NCBI GenBank assembly: GCA_964019425.1
Contig: OZ025849.1
Coordinates: forward strand, 186,001 to 250,000
Source: Flectonema sp. DT1601
Taxonomy: Eukaryota; Euglenozoa; Diplonemea; Diplonemida; Diplonemidae
Direction: 5' to 3'
Length of the DNA stretch: 64,000 nt
Shown here: piece after piece, positions 21,135 through 32,966 of the stretch
How positions within the stretch are numbered: the stretch's first letter is position 1
Layout of the letters: every line of letters begins with the position of its first letter
Notes under the pieces: generated by a model
Told to the model about the DNA's origin: nothing
Databases searched by the model: none
Seen by the model: the letters and a program-made list of their open reading frames with translations, nothing else
Made by a program: the position numbers and the translations under genes

Positions 21135-22431
21135 CTTGACGAATATATCACTAGCTTCAGGATATCGGAACTCACCCCATTCCTTCACACCAGTTTCATA
21201 AATCACGATTCCCCACCCCGCATCACTTGGCAATCCAGAACTCTGGTTTAGTGTATTCGTCTACCCACTTTGCCCATCTGTTGTCACACAATGCTGAGAG
21301 TTGGTCCTCTACTGTGGCTCGTATTTCTGAGTCCATCACAACAGTACTCGACCATGCTCCTCCTTGAGCTGCGATTCGCGACATCCATGCTAGAACTGGC
21401 CTTAGGAATCTCAGTGGACCACCTAATGCGTAGAACCTCCAGATAATAACACCACACAGCTTCCACGTGAAACGTCTAGGTAAGGGTCTGGAGAGATAAG
21501 GAGATATTGTTAGAAATTTCTCTGCCCATTTGGCGCGGCATCTTAGCCTTTTTCGTCGAAGATCCCACTCAATACCAAAAGCTTTAATTGTCTGACCAAT
21601 AGGATCCACATCTCCCAATACTACGCAATACCTTGTACACAGACTCCGAAATCTCGCAGCTACTTCCACGAGGTGAACCCGTTCATGTGCTACAAATAGC
21701 ACGTTATCCATCCAAACCAACCATGTTACATTGTCCTGTAATATTGCCGCCTTAGCCAGAGTTTCAGCAAAACATTGTCCAGCCTGAGGTGTACACTTGT
21801 AACCCATCGGAGCTCTGCGCATTCTGTATAGTTTGTTCCCCACGCGGAAACCAAACAGATTGCGTACCTTTTCCGGTAACAGGAATTGGTAATAAAATCT
21901 CTTGAAGTCGAACTGAACAACCCACTCATGGGACATCATTGTCAGACGAATACTTCTGTACGATGGTAACGTGCATTTTGGAATTGCAGCGTTACTGAGG
22001 CTGTTGTTCAGCGACTTCGGGTTTATAATAAACCTAAGTGTACCAGGCACTTTCTTCGGAACGCAAAAGGCACCGCTGAATAAACGATCTTTCACCCTAG
22101 GCATAATCTCAGCAATATCGAGGTCAATGAGCCTATCAATGTGTCCTAATAACAGATTGTTGGGAGGTCCGCGCTCTCTCTTGAGGCCTATCGCTGCTGT
22201 TCGTATTGTGTCACTGTCAACCAACCACAGAAAATTAGGTCTCGTCGATGGAAAATCTTGCAGAAAATCCTCCATTCGAATGTGAGATTTCGGAGAGTCA
22301 GCTATGATGCCATCATACGTAGCACGCTTAGTTCGAGGTACCCCTACTTCATCCAACCAGTCGCTGAAAGACTCATAATAACCATATTCGTCGAAAACTA
22401 CCTCAAGTAAGGAGAGATTCTTCAGCCACAT
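21135..22431 (-). mobile_element. Broken RT fragment of a second YR retroelement lineage
   Basis: A long open minus-strand stretch encodes most of an RT: a VPGTLRFIINPKSLN block, a QFDFKRFYYQF block, a PMGYKCTPQAG block and a downstream FGIEWDL block. The sequence differs from both the element at 9178 and the fragment at 19851-20925. No gag or YR is attached. It begins just after the A run of one Z and ends at the next Z. It is partial, truncated at both ends and with perhaps one further break; otherwise well preserved, so not very old. Confidence 0.7.
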
Positions 22432-22436
22432 GTCTA

Positions 22437-22644
22437 TCTTTTTTTTTTTTTCTCTGCCTCTCTCTTAATTCTGTTCGTTTCTTTGAAACGAAAATTCATT
22501 TGAATATTATTCCTTGGTCAGCAACAGTCATTGTCGCCCTTTGGGCCTGTTAAAAAAAAAAATAAAATAAAAAGAAAGTTTACATCGGGAATAGGGCAGG
22601 AGCCAAAAGCTCCCAGTCCGTTACTTCCCACTTTATCGAATTCT
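22437..22644 (-). repeat. Z block, inverted copy without ZZ
   Basis: Third Z on the minus strand, between the RT fragment and the YR fragment. It has the same hairpins and the same end in a purine tail and A run. Confidence 0.88.
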
Positions 22645-23382
22645 TTAAATCATCTGTAACAAATTCGCTGGTCGTCGGGTTTGCTTCGTTGTTGTCCAGG
22701 TTTCCTGCGGTATGTAAAACAACGTCGTCTGTGGGCACTTGTGTCGAGCTATTGCTTGCGCGGACTCTTGGCCGACTTTGGTGGCGACAAATCCCAATGC
22801 CGCATGTCTCACGTAATGTGAAGTCGAACCAATCTTCCTTTTCAAGAAGGCGTTGTAACCAGTCAAATTTAGACCTGGAAACACCGTCCCTTCCGCTTCC
22901 TTCGTAATCCATTTCTCCACTATCAGGAAAAACGGCCCTGTCTGTGGAATCAACACGGCCTGACCCTGGCCTCGTCGATCCGTCTTCCCCGCCACCATCG
23001 TGATCATTACCGTTAGTCGGTCCACCACTTTTACGTGCCGGGTATGCAGAAGTTGTAGGTCGGAGAACCTGCAAGCCAATGTCCACTGACATGCCAGTGC
23101 AGCTCTTTCCCTGTTCAACGTGCACTTCGGGTCGAACACACAATCGGCGACCTTCGACGGAGAAGGGATTTTCATCGCCAAGTGTTGCCTGCGCTCCCAT
23201 TCGTTTGACTCTCTCAAGAGAAATCGTCTGTAAGCCTCCTCCTCGGTTATGAATAAGAAATTTGGGAGAGGAATAGGGGCAGTGAACTTTTGATTCAGGC
23301 CCTTCCCATCGAACAGGACGAAGACTTCTAAAACCTGAGATGAACCAATTGAGTTGAAACAAACATTCATGCTAAGATGCAC
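22645..23382 (-). mobile_element. Broken tyrosine-recombinase fragment of a YR retroelement
   Basis: About 245 codons on the minus strand with the catalytic half of a YR: a TLACRFSDLQLLH block, a HYVRHAALGF block and an ARHKCPQTTLFY block. The fit to the R..H-x-x-R..H..Y layout is good. It may belong to the same lineage as the RT at 21135-22431, but Z separates them. It is partial and truncated at both ends, where it meets Z on one side and XY on the other. Confidence 0.68.
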
Positions 23383-24440
23383 TCTGAACTTTGATTTTTT
23401 GATCTGAGTGTGAGGGAATGACCTGTTAGTGCATTGGGCATAGGCTGGGCTGCAGTTTAGATGTCTTAGGTGTTAATAAGGGGTTCCTCTTAGCATTTTT
23501 CTTTGTTCCCACCTTATGATTTTCTTGAAGAAAAAAAATAGAAGTCATAATGGTGCTTCCCTCTGGAAGGGTTGTAAGCCATGGTGTCCAACTAAATTAA
23601 AGGACAAGTCTGGGATAATCCCTGCCAGAGGGGCGAGTATTCTACCATGGTTGAAATACTCTGGCAACTGATCTTCAATTTTATGTTGTTTGTTAGCTGC
23701 TGGTGTATCTTGATCATGTGTTGATACTTGCATTTTTTTATTTGTAATCTTCTATTACAATAACTCTTGCCTATATCTTTTCTTTTTATTCTCTATCTGT
23801 TCTGGTCTGTTACTTCATTTGTCTTGTTTAACTTCAATTATATCCATTTTACTTTTTATTGTTTCCCATCTACTTTTTATTTTCTATTAGTTCTGGTCAG
23901 AAACTCCTGGGCAGCAAGAAGGAAAGTAGTTAAGTACTTCTGGGTGTTTGGCATCACCCCCCATAGTGAGCAAGTACAACAGGTAGCATTGGTAGTCTGT
24001 TGATCCTGAGTGATCCCAGCTACAGTTTTGTTTTTCTTTCTTTTTTTTAGAAGAAAATCAGGACATCCAAGCACTGCTGGATAGTTGCTGAATGCAGGGC
24101 CTGCCTGTGGCATTATAATAACAGGCTAAGTCATTTGTAGTTCATAGTTTACCTTTGATTTTATAACTTCACATGGGTACTATGAACGATGAGAGATCCA
24201 GTGGGATAACTCAGGGTCTAGTAGAGACCACCAATGTTGTGCGTTGATAGGCAAGGTGACCAACCTTGACATTCTTTCTTTTCTCTCCTGTTGTGACAAA
24301 CACAAAATACACACACAGCTTACAGTGTGTTCTTTGTGTATGTTTTCTTCAGGTGTGAGTAGTTTTTTTGTTCTTGCTCTTCAGGGAGGGCCTTAGCCAA
24401 AAGCTAACAGTCCAAATCTCACCTGGTAAATTCAACTCAA
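23374..24440 (+). mobile_element. XY structured repeat element, left-truncated copy
   Basis: Carries X and Y in the same order and at near identity to 3917-4957 (about 1.05 kb), but starts inside X. The right end reads CTCACCTGGTAAATTCAACTC, the same as other Y ends. A 62-codon minus frame (23545-23733) matches the one at 4093-4281 with a single residue difference. Given the very high DNA identity this is not evidence of coding. Confidence 0.8.
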
Positions 24441-25694
24441 TAACAGAGATGCAACACATACCGGAACATCATCGCAAGCAATGCTTCGGACCTCCGTCGA
24501 CCTTCGTTCTTCCGGCGGCAAAGGGAAACAAGAAAGAACGGGCAATGAGACAAACCTGTTAGTTGGTGTTGTGTTGTTGTTAAAAACAAAACATAAACGC
24601 CAGGAAGTTCGACAACGAAGACATCGACATCGATCGCTGCTCTGCAGATGTCCGGTGGGTGTTTGTCTACACTGTGTTTATTGTTTGTTTTTTCCCCAAG
24701 GTTCAACCTTGGGAAGAGAAGTAAAAAATTCCGTCAATGTTGGCCTTCCTGTTCGAAGGTGCGCACCAATGACGATAAATAGAGTGGGGGGAGAAAACCT
24801 TTGATCCAACTGGATCCCTTCACGAGCTGACATTGCCATGTGAAGTTAAATATTCTGGCGATGCCAGCTAGCCTGCTTTTTTCTTTAAATAAAGGCTGGT
24901 TGCTGCAAAATAAAAAGATACCAACAGGTGGGGTGATGGGTTGCGCCACTGCAATCCAGTCACAAAAAGAAACAAAGGTAATCTCAAGGGTTCTCAACCC
25001 TTGGCTCTCCCAGCGCAAGCATCGCATGGAGGGTGACGCTAAGTACCTGGGGGGTACGAAACAAACTTTCCCCCTGCTGTCCTGGCCACTACCATTTTAC
25101 AGTCAAAATGTGTACTTTCATACTTTTTTATAAAAATCCACCAAGTTTTTTTTCTGAGAATCCACCATCTTTTTTATATCCAAAGTTGTTATACTCCAAA
25201 TTTTTTATACACTGTGATATTTATAATTACAGTATATTTTATTTTATTTTTTTTTCATGTTTGATTATTTCCTCTTCATATCTGGCTTACAGAACCAGCA
25301 TTCACATTGTCTGAGGAGTTCACCCCTGATGGTTGTTTCGTTTATACTATGATGAGAACACACAGTTCTGTCGAAAAGCTACGACACAATGATTACACTC
25401 ACTTGTTTCTACCCCAATGAATTACCTCTCATTGTCTCTCAAGCAATATCAATATGGGTCAGGCTGTCTCCTGGCAGAGATGGGAGGAGTAATGGAAAGA
25501 CACCACAGAACAGAACAGAACAGAATAGTCTGAACGAGAATGAGCCCCTCAGTGATTAAACCCACCGCACACGCGATGCGCCGGTCCAAAGTCCGGAACC
25601 TCACCAAAAGCGATGGTCAGGAAGGGTGATGGGTCACTGGGCACAAGCGATGCCCATTTAGTTGTCAAAGAGACATGTATGGCAAACTACCGGT
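24441..25694. other. Unassigned sequence right of the repeat district
   Basis: No family-like gene was recognised. There are local hairpins (for example AAGGTTCAACCTT near 24698 and CAAGGGTT..AACCCTTG near 24985). A short inverted piece of ZZ (CATGTTTGATTATTTCCTCT) lies at about 25257, so worn composite repeat extends to here. Confidence 0.45.
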
Positions 25695-25850
25695 ACCATC
25701 TGGATATCACTCACTTTTTTTCACTAGAATTCACACATTTTCACACATTTTCACAGGATTTCACTACCAGAAAGCAGCAAAAAATTAAGTGAAAAATCGT
25801 GAAAAATCGTGAATTTTCGTGTAGCAAAGTGAAAAATCGTGAACACCTCC
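25695..25850. repeat. Palindromic cluster of TTTCAC / GTGAAA words
   Basis: The left half repeats TTTTCAC-type words (about six), and the right half repeats their complement, GTGAAAAATC-type words (about five). The two halves could fold on each other. This resembles the centre or end of a worn foldback element; no target duplication was identified. Confidence 0.55.
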
Positions 25851-25949
25851 ACCCTGGCGATCGCCTCAAAATCCATCGAAGAGAATTATAAATATTGCAC
25901 ATCAAATCAGAGGTCAAAAAGAAAAGATACCCTCATGGACGTGTACTGA

Positions 25950-26040
25950 ATGAGAATAAACAATTTTATCATTGTTTTTAATAGATCGACTATGTCGATT
26001 AATTTTTATTTTCCCGTCTCGATCAAGAAGCTAAACAGAT
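25950..26040 (-). repeat. Single worn hairpin-satellite unit
   Basis: A reverse-oriented unit: AACAATTTTATCATTGTT, then ATCGACTATGTCGAT, then a degenerate CGTC hairpin. It abuts the 5' edge of the duplicated P-loop gene segment at about 26041. Confidence 0.75.
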
Positions 26041-26878
26041 TCGGAGTCAGTTTGTTGACGGCTACTACTCCAAATTTGGAAACCGGGACGATTAATGAAG
26101 CTTCTAGGGGAAACAAGACTGCTGCAGAATCAACACTGAAGGGTTGGTACGCCTTGCTGGGGGGAAATCTCGGCGATCTGGAGCAGGCCCTTGAGTATTC
26201 TCTGAGAAAGAGTCATGCACAGTTTATGACATCACTTGGCCGCTACTATGATGAGAGCTGTGAAGTCTTGAGAGATGTAAATAATAAGACGATCGAAGCC
26301 ATCCTCTTAAAGGTAGTTGAATCAGGGCCATTGGGTTATGAAGGTGTGACAGAAGAGGAGACAGAATTCCTTGAAAGCTTATTGCGAGGAAATCCCGATT
26401 CAACTATTCTGAGACGTCGGGGGAGAAAGGTTGTTATGCATCGTATGGCACATGTTAAGCACCTTCTAAGCGCAAAAAAAGATGATCCACTCATGAAATT
26501 CTATTTGGGTAATTTGCTACCCTGTCCTAAAGCAGCACCGATGATAAAGAAAACATCAAGTACCGAAATTACTTTGTGTGTATTTTATTCCACTTCTCTT
26601 ACTTCGTGTATATTATTTATTCGGCGTGAGTGGTACTGTTATTAGTTTTATCGTTATTATCGAACTTCTTCTGCAGTTCACAGTCACTCACCCACTTCCA
26701 CTCTTCAATTCAAAAGGTGCCGATGTCCCGTCAGGACCTGGCACTACCCCAGCGCGGTGAACCTATCTAAGATTAGGATAGGGTCACATGAATGTCCTTA
26801 GTATCTGTTCTGCCAGTTGTGCGTATTACTTTATATTCTTTATTCAGGTGCTGTGCAGACAAGGAAAGCAAATTTAAC
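26041..26878 (+). pseudogene. Partial duplicate of the P-loop membrane protein gene
   Basis: Nearly identical to 28056-28893: it covers the second half of exon 3 of the neighbouring gene and all of the 377-bp insertion, and stops at the insertion's right end (GGAAAGCAAATT). Promoter, start, P-loop and true C-terminus are absent. The few differences, one of which changes the reading near 26090, point to a recent copy. The left edge sits against a worn hairpin unit. Confidence 0.8.
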
Positions 26879-26908
26879 AGTTAACCTTATTCCTCCACAG
26901 AACACAAA

Positions 26909-29007
26909 ATGGGTAGGAAACACAAGGGAAACGTTAACGACACTGCGTGGCTAACACTGGCACTTTGCTGTTGTAGTGTTTATATCCGCAACTTTTTCCT
27001 ACCTGTTGCAGCTAAGGAAACTAAAATGTTAGTCTATTTTTTTATAAAGACAAATCATAAGATGGGAAAGAAGAAAGGGATTCCTTCTGTAACACCAGCA
27101 CCAACACCGCCAACACCAGCACCAACACCGCCAATATTTAACCCTGATAACGGCCTTATATGTATCTCATGGTTGCTTTTGATCTGTGCTATTGTGACAC
27201 TGACATATTATGGTTATAGGCCAATTCTAGTACAGCCACCTCTGTTGATAGCCTTCATGATTTTGATACCAGCTGCGTTAGCTCCAATTATTAGCCTGGA
27301 TAAGGCTGTTGATTTCATTCTTGGCATTGCTGCAACACTGCTATTTTTGTTTAGTGATACCCTGCGACTATTTGTGGCTCTTCGCCAAGTCCTCAGCCCT
27401 GGCCAGCCTTCACCAGAGTTGTACATGAGAGGATAACGGACATCTACAACAGCCGCACCACAATCAAGGAGATTCAGACCTATGTCAACGACTTTGATGT
27501 AACAGAGAAGGGGAAGTTCATGTTTGCAGGAGGCCCAAATGCCGCTGGGAAAAGCACAACAATTGAGAAGGCTCTCGAAGGAAGGTCCTGTGTCCTGAAG
27601 CTCGAAATTGGATTGTCCACTGGCAAGGAACTCGACATCGAAACAGCCGTGTACGAAGAACTGGGTGTAACTGATAAACGCAGCACGTTCTCCTTCCTCC
27701 GTTGGGTTGATCGGGAATTCTGCAGACGAGTCTATGGACACCCGCTCGCGCTCTACATCAATCTCAAGACAAACAAAGAATCGAAGGCTGGTCTGGAGTA
27801 CAAGGATTGTGGATCATTCGCAAGTAGCACATTTCAATTTGGTAGGACATACACATACGATGACCAAATCGGTCCAGTGATCTTCGAAGCGAGCGTCTCT
27901 CAAGTATGCCATTTTACAACTTGTATGTGCCTGCCAGCAGTTCAACCACAGGCTCTTTCCCTCTCTAAAAAATAATAAAAACACCAACAGATTGGGGACG
28001 TTGTCCAGTATATCTCGAGGAGTTTCGTTAAGTTTGTCCACGTCCCGCCACTGTCTCGGAGTCAGTTTGTTGACGGCTACTTCTCCAAATTTGGAAACCG
28101 GGGCGATTACATGAAGCTTCTAGGGGGAAACAAGACTGCTGCAGAATCAACACTGAAGGGTTGGTACGCCTTGCTGGGGGGAAATCTCGGCGATCTGGAG
28201 CAGGCCCTTGAGTATTCTCTGAGAAAGAGTCATGCACAGTTTATGACATCACTTGGCCGCTACTATGATGAGAGCTGTGAAGTCTTGAGAGATGTAAATA
28301 ATAAGACGATCGAAGCCATCCTCTTAAAGGTAGTTGAATCAGGGCCATTGGGTTATGAAGGTGTGACAGAAGAGGAGACAGAATTCCTTGAAAGCTTATT
28401 GCGAGGAAATCCCGATTCAACTATTCTGAGACGTCGGAGGAGAAAGGTTGTTATGCATCGTATGGCACATGTTAAGCACCTTCTAAGCGCAAAAAAAGAT
28501 GATCCACTCATGAAATTCTATTTGGGTAATTTGCTACCCTGTCCTAAAGCAGCACCGATGATAAAGAAAACATCAAGTACCGAAATTACTTTGTGTGTAT
28601 TTTATTCCACTTCTCTTACTTCGTGTATATTATTTATTCGGCGTGAGTGGTACTGTTATTAGTTTTATCGTTATTATCGAACTTCTTCTGCAGTTCACAG
28701 TCACTCACCCACTTCCACTCTTCAATTCAAAAGGTGCCGATGTCCCGTCAGGACCTGGCACTACCCCAGCGCGGTGAACCTATCTAAGATTAGGATAGGG
28801 TCACATGAATGTCCTTAGTATCTGTTCTGCCAGTTGTGCGTATTACTTTATATTCTTTATTCAGGTGTTGTACAGATATGGAAAGCAAATTACCTTCTAA
28901 GCGCAAAAAAAGATGATCCACTCATGAACTACTGGCTAGAACAGAACCGAGAAAACTCTGAACCCTCCCAATCTGATGAGGATGAATACCAAATGTCTGG
29001 CCCTTAA
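26909..29007 (+). CDS. Membrane-anchored P-loop NTPase-like protein, function unknown
   Basis: The start is the ATG just after a TCCACAG acceptor-like site. Exon 1 (26909-27348) encodes a Pro/Thr spacer and two or three membrane segments. A 68-nt GT-AG intron (27349-27416) would join it in frame to exon 2 (27417-27903), which carries a Walker A motif GGPNAAGKST. An 87-nt intron (27904-27990) leads to exon 3. The original C-terminus (ending DEDEYQMSGP) lies at 28929-29007 behind a 377-bp insertion (28515-28891); if the insertion is not removed, the protein ends early at 28662. A GPNxxGKST loop occurs in several kinase-like and ABC-like families, and I cannot assign one. The first intron is inferred from frame and length only. 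A partial copy lies upstream at 26041-26878. Confidence 0.55.
28515..28891. mobile_element. 377-bp insertion flanked by 37-bp direct repeats
   Basis: The 37 bases at 28478-28514 are repeated exactly at 28892-28928, and the gene reads on sensibly after the second copy. This pattern fits a non-LTR-type target duplication around an inserted retroposon. The insert has no poly(A) and no clear Pol III boxes. It ends GGAAAGCAAATT. The upstream duplicate (26041-26878) ends at exactly the same base, as though the insert end were a mobilisation or template boundary. Confidence 0.65.
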
Positions 29008-29961
29008 AATAGCTTCTTTCCCCCTTTTTTTTCATTTGTCCTTTGTGATTGCACCTTCTTGGCTCTAAAAAGCTTAGCTTTAGCTTTGGACAAGTATGAT
29101 ATGAGATACAGGAAAGGGTTGGAAACGCTACTAAAGGTTAATCACGGTAAAATAGAAAACATCAATTTCTGGAACGGATAGAGAGAATCATGGGTAAAAT
29201 TCAGGGTGAGGGTGGGAGGCTGGCTGTCGATAAGAAAAACGCGAGGCTCAAAAACTGACCCCTGAGCCTGCAAGTCTTGAACCTCAGATTGATGTCCAAA
29301 AATTAGGATGAGAAGCGCAGAAAACAACTTCATATGGATTGGGATGCAACGGCAAAGGTAGTCTTCGTTCTACTAGTCGACCCGGCCATAGTTGACGATC
29401 CGTTCCTGCCTACAGTAAAAACTTCACAAAGGCAATGTAAAACAACGTGAACTAACGTGAACGGGAAAGTTGTCGGATACTCTGAACAAGCTCCTTCGTC
29501 AGGATCACTGAGAATTGAATGTAATCTTCTGGAAGAGCAGGCTGAGGCCGAAGTATTAAGTCCTGCTAGCTGAGGAAGCACCCTCAAATGAAATTAGTAA
29601 GGAAAACAAGGATATAAGAAATATATAGTCTTACACATCAATCTTTGCTATTCTGAGTAGCTATTGGAGATGTGCCCCCAACCGGTTACTTGTCCACCAT
29701 GATAAGTGATTATACGGTTTAGTTAATTACGGTATTGAGTTACCAACCATCTTTATTGATTTTGATTGAAATGTATCTCTTTAGAAATTTCTTTTTCCAG
29801 ACACTTTCACAAACAAATTTGGTTATATTTGTAGACATAATTATGTTACACACATTGCGATAACCCTCGTGGGTGGATTTCTGTTGATAGTATTCAATAA
29901 TGTTATTGCCTTTTATATTAATAATTCTCACCTTTTCGCAACAGTATGTCGTCCGGGTTAA
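29008..29961. other. Intergenic sequence, no gene seen
   Basis: No open frame with family-like sequence was recognised. Just before the next gene, a pyrimidine-rich stretch ends in CACCTTTTCGCAACAG at about 29945, a likely splice acceptor for the 5' leader. Confidence 0.45.
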
Positions 29962-30997
29962 ATGCACCTGACGGTAATACTCCTCACGGCAACAATCAGC
30001 CAATGTCGGTTTTATACTGAAGAAGTAGCTGAGACTTGCGAGGCTGGGGGAGGTCATTCTATACCTGAAGATATCTGTAAAGATGTTGCTGTTACATATG
30101 CATCTGCGAATCCTAATCCGCAATTAACAGTAGAGCATAATTTATTATTTCCAATGGGGTGTTACGTAATGTACTTCAGCAACTCTAAAGTAGTTAGTAA
30201 TCAAATCAGACCTGCACTTACACCGGGACAGACGACGTGTGTAGGTGTGTCGCAAAGTAGCTGTATTGGTAGTTGTTATCAAAGCCCTGCGGATGTAAAG
30301 TGCATGTGCATGTCAGCTGATTGCTTGACGCCGTCACCACCAACTGATGCGCCGACATTAGTTCCTACTGCGGTACCGACTGCTGTGCCAACTGCGGTGC
30401 CTACTTTAATCCCTCCAACGAATGTTCCAACGAATATTCCAACTGCGGTACCAACTGCGGTACCAACTGCTGTGCCAACAGCCGTACCAACTGCTGTGCC
30501 AACAGCGGTGCCAACGTTAATTCCAACAGCGGTGCCAACGTTAATTCCAACAGCAGTTCCAACTGCCATTCCGACTGTTACACCGACAGCCCAACCAACT
30601 CTTATTCCAACTGATGTTCCCACTACCTCATCGCCTTCTACAAGTATTCCAACGACAGCAATTCGCCCAACCCCTACTCCAACTGCGCAAGTAACTTCTG
30701 AACCTGATGATCCCCCAGAGGAGGAAAATTTTGTGGTATGCTTTTATTTTTCTCCTGAACACGAGTCTCGTTTTCAACAACGAGTCAGTAGGTTACTAAA
30801 GAGGAGCCAGAAAGAAGAAAAAGAATCGTCACTCACTAAATAACTTTCACACTTTGTTATTATTTGTGTGCAACCGAACCCCTCAGCCCATTCTTTTTAG
30901 GAGGTTCGTCAGCTGTTTCTACGGAATGTACACCACTTGTCCACCTCGAACTTCTTCGTAGCAAACTGCAATAGTACCAGTACTTGTAGTAAGGACT

Positions 30998-31028
<31 letters not shown>

Positions 31029-32966
31029 CAGAATGAAAAAGCACAAGAGGCGAGCAATGCTGTCACAAGTGTGGCTGGGGTCGCTGCGTTAGCAACACCT
31101 GTTGCAGCAGCAGCAGCAGCGCACGCATCCATGATCGCACTGATGATGGACGGGAAATGTTCTGATGAACCGAAACAGCTCCCTGTTGCGTTGCATCCAA
31201 TAAAAGCTTTGGGTTGGGATACCATCGATGGGAGTGAAGACGTTTCTGCAATCATTGGTAATATGACTATTTGTGCAGGAGTTGCAGTTTGTTGCTTCTT
31301 CCTATTAGTCTTGCTTAAAAGCCTGTCTCCTGTGTTACCACCAGCTCTCCGAGTTCGCGATATGCTTGATGCACAGGGGCTTCTTCGTTTTCCCAGCACG
31401 AGTTTGTTTGTGCTGCTGTTTCTATACCAGGGTTCGATTTTCTCATCTATGCGACTCATCGGATACGCCAACAAGGGTTTCCATCGGGCAATCGGGCTCG
31501 TTGCTACTGGAATCTTACTTTTGATACCTCATCTTGTAGCCTACACTATAAAGACTTCTGTACCCACTACTGCTTACTATAAAACTGTTAGTACCCACCC
31601 GAAGGGTTGGAAATGTATTAGTGATAAGTTTGTTCGAGCTATTGTAGGTAGTGGAGAGTGGGTAAGTGTACGTAAGACGAATAGATTTGTACAACGATAC
31701 CAAACGATGTTAAGAAGTTTTAAACAAGACTGTGCTTGGTTCATATACTTTGATTTCATGAGTATGGTCCTACTAGCTGGAGCTACGATACCCAGAACGC
31801 CGACGTGGAATGATTGTGGTCACGTTAAGCTATTTTCATGTGTTATTAACATACTGATGTTGGCGTCAAAGATAGTTTACAAACCTTACGCTCGCTATAG
31901 AGACACAGTCCTGGATATCCCTCGTTTTGCTATTCAAGCCACAGCGCTGTTCTTTATGGCTCTCGCATTCTACTCTGGCAACATCCACCATTGGGGGTTT
32001 GCGATGTCTGGCCCTTTGATTATCGCTGCCATTGCTCTTCTTCTTTTAAAAGTACTTCTGGACATTGTGACAGAGCTCTACATCTTCTGCACTGATAGAA
32101 GAGAGAAGTTACAAGAGGAAGTATTTAAATTGTACGAACAACAAGAAGAGGACTTTGATAAAGATATCCAATGTCTTAGACGACCTGAAAGTTGGAATGA
32201 AATGATTCCAATTGTTACTACTGGTGGGGATGGAAAGAGGAGAAGTAGAGGATCCTCTGTAGCGTTATCAAACACAAGTCAGCGTGTTCTAACTGATTAC
32301 TTATTGCAAGACCAATCATCAAGCGAAGGAGAAGTGGAAGAGGAAGAAGAACGGCATCAACATGAGATATCATTAGATGCTGAACTCTGTAATGATGACC
32401 AACCTGAACAACATCCTTTTGTTTCAGCATGGAAACAAGACCAAGATGCGATCTCTAGCCAAACACTTCCCAGACGGAGGAACAGATTAAGTACACTCGC
32501 CCGATCTGAAGGTGCCAGCAGCAACGAAAGCTTTGGTAAACTCGCATTGCCCAAAAGCTATCGGAACAGTACCCCACTCAATAACGATCTCACATTGGGT
32601 GACACACCTGGAAACCAACATCTAAGTCGACAATTCAATTCAAGTAATAAGCTTCGCAGTAGTAGTACAGCATTTACTGACAGTACAGAAAGTATAGCTT
32701 CAGTTGATAGATTATTTAGTAAAGGTACGAATAGGTCTTCCAGGAGTACGGCTTCAAGTCGAAGGTCTAGAAGGCAAACAACAATTTGTAAGTCACCACA
32801 ACTGTCTGCAATTCCGACTCCTCCATCACCTCCTTCAAGACGTCCTCCAATGCTACCGAAGGGAAGAGGTGATTTCGCTGATCATTTAGATATTCGATCA
32901 AGACGATCAGCAAAAACTCTGCTGCCTTCTCGTGGGTTGGTTGGTATAGTCGAGGAAAGCATCTGA
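29962..32966 (+). CDS. Multi-pass surface protein with Cys-rich and Pro/Thr-repeat ectodomain
   Basis: Two open regions are best explained as one gene. Exon 1 (29962-30735) has a short signal peptide, a Cys-rich domain with about ten cysteines, and a long PTAV/PTLI/PTNV tetrapeptide repeat. A donor GTATGC at 30736 and acceptor AAACAG ending at 31031 are both phase 0, giving a 296-nt intron. Exon 2 (31032-32966) has an Ala-rich linker, about seven membrane segments and a ~270-residue Ser/Arg/Glu-rich cytoplasmic tail. Exon 2 alone has no good start near its 5' end, since the frame is closed by TAA at 31002, which supports splicing. The total would be about 900 residues. A surface receptor or transporter role is possible, but no family is recognised. 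If the intron is wrong, exon 1 ends at 30843 as a secreted protein. Confidence 0.6.

Noticed and set aside
20452-22907. Plus-strand frames opposite the RT and YR fragments
   Set aside because: They are shadows of the minus-strand retroelement coding.
27510-27560. Naming a specific NTPase family for the GGPNAAGKST protein
   Set aside because: The Walker A form is shared by several unrelated families and no second diagnostic motif was clear.
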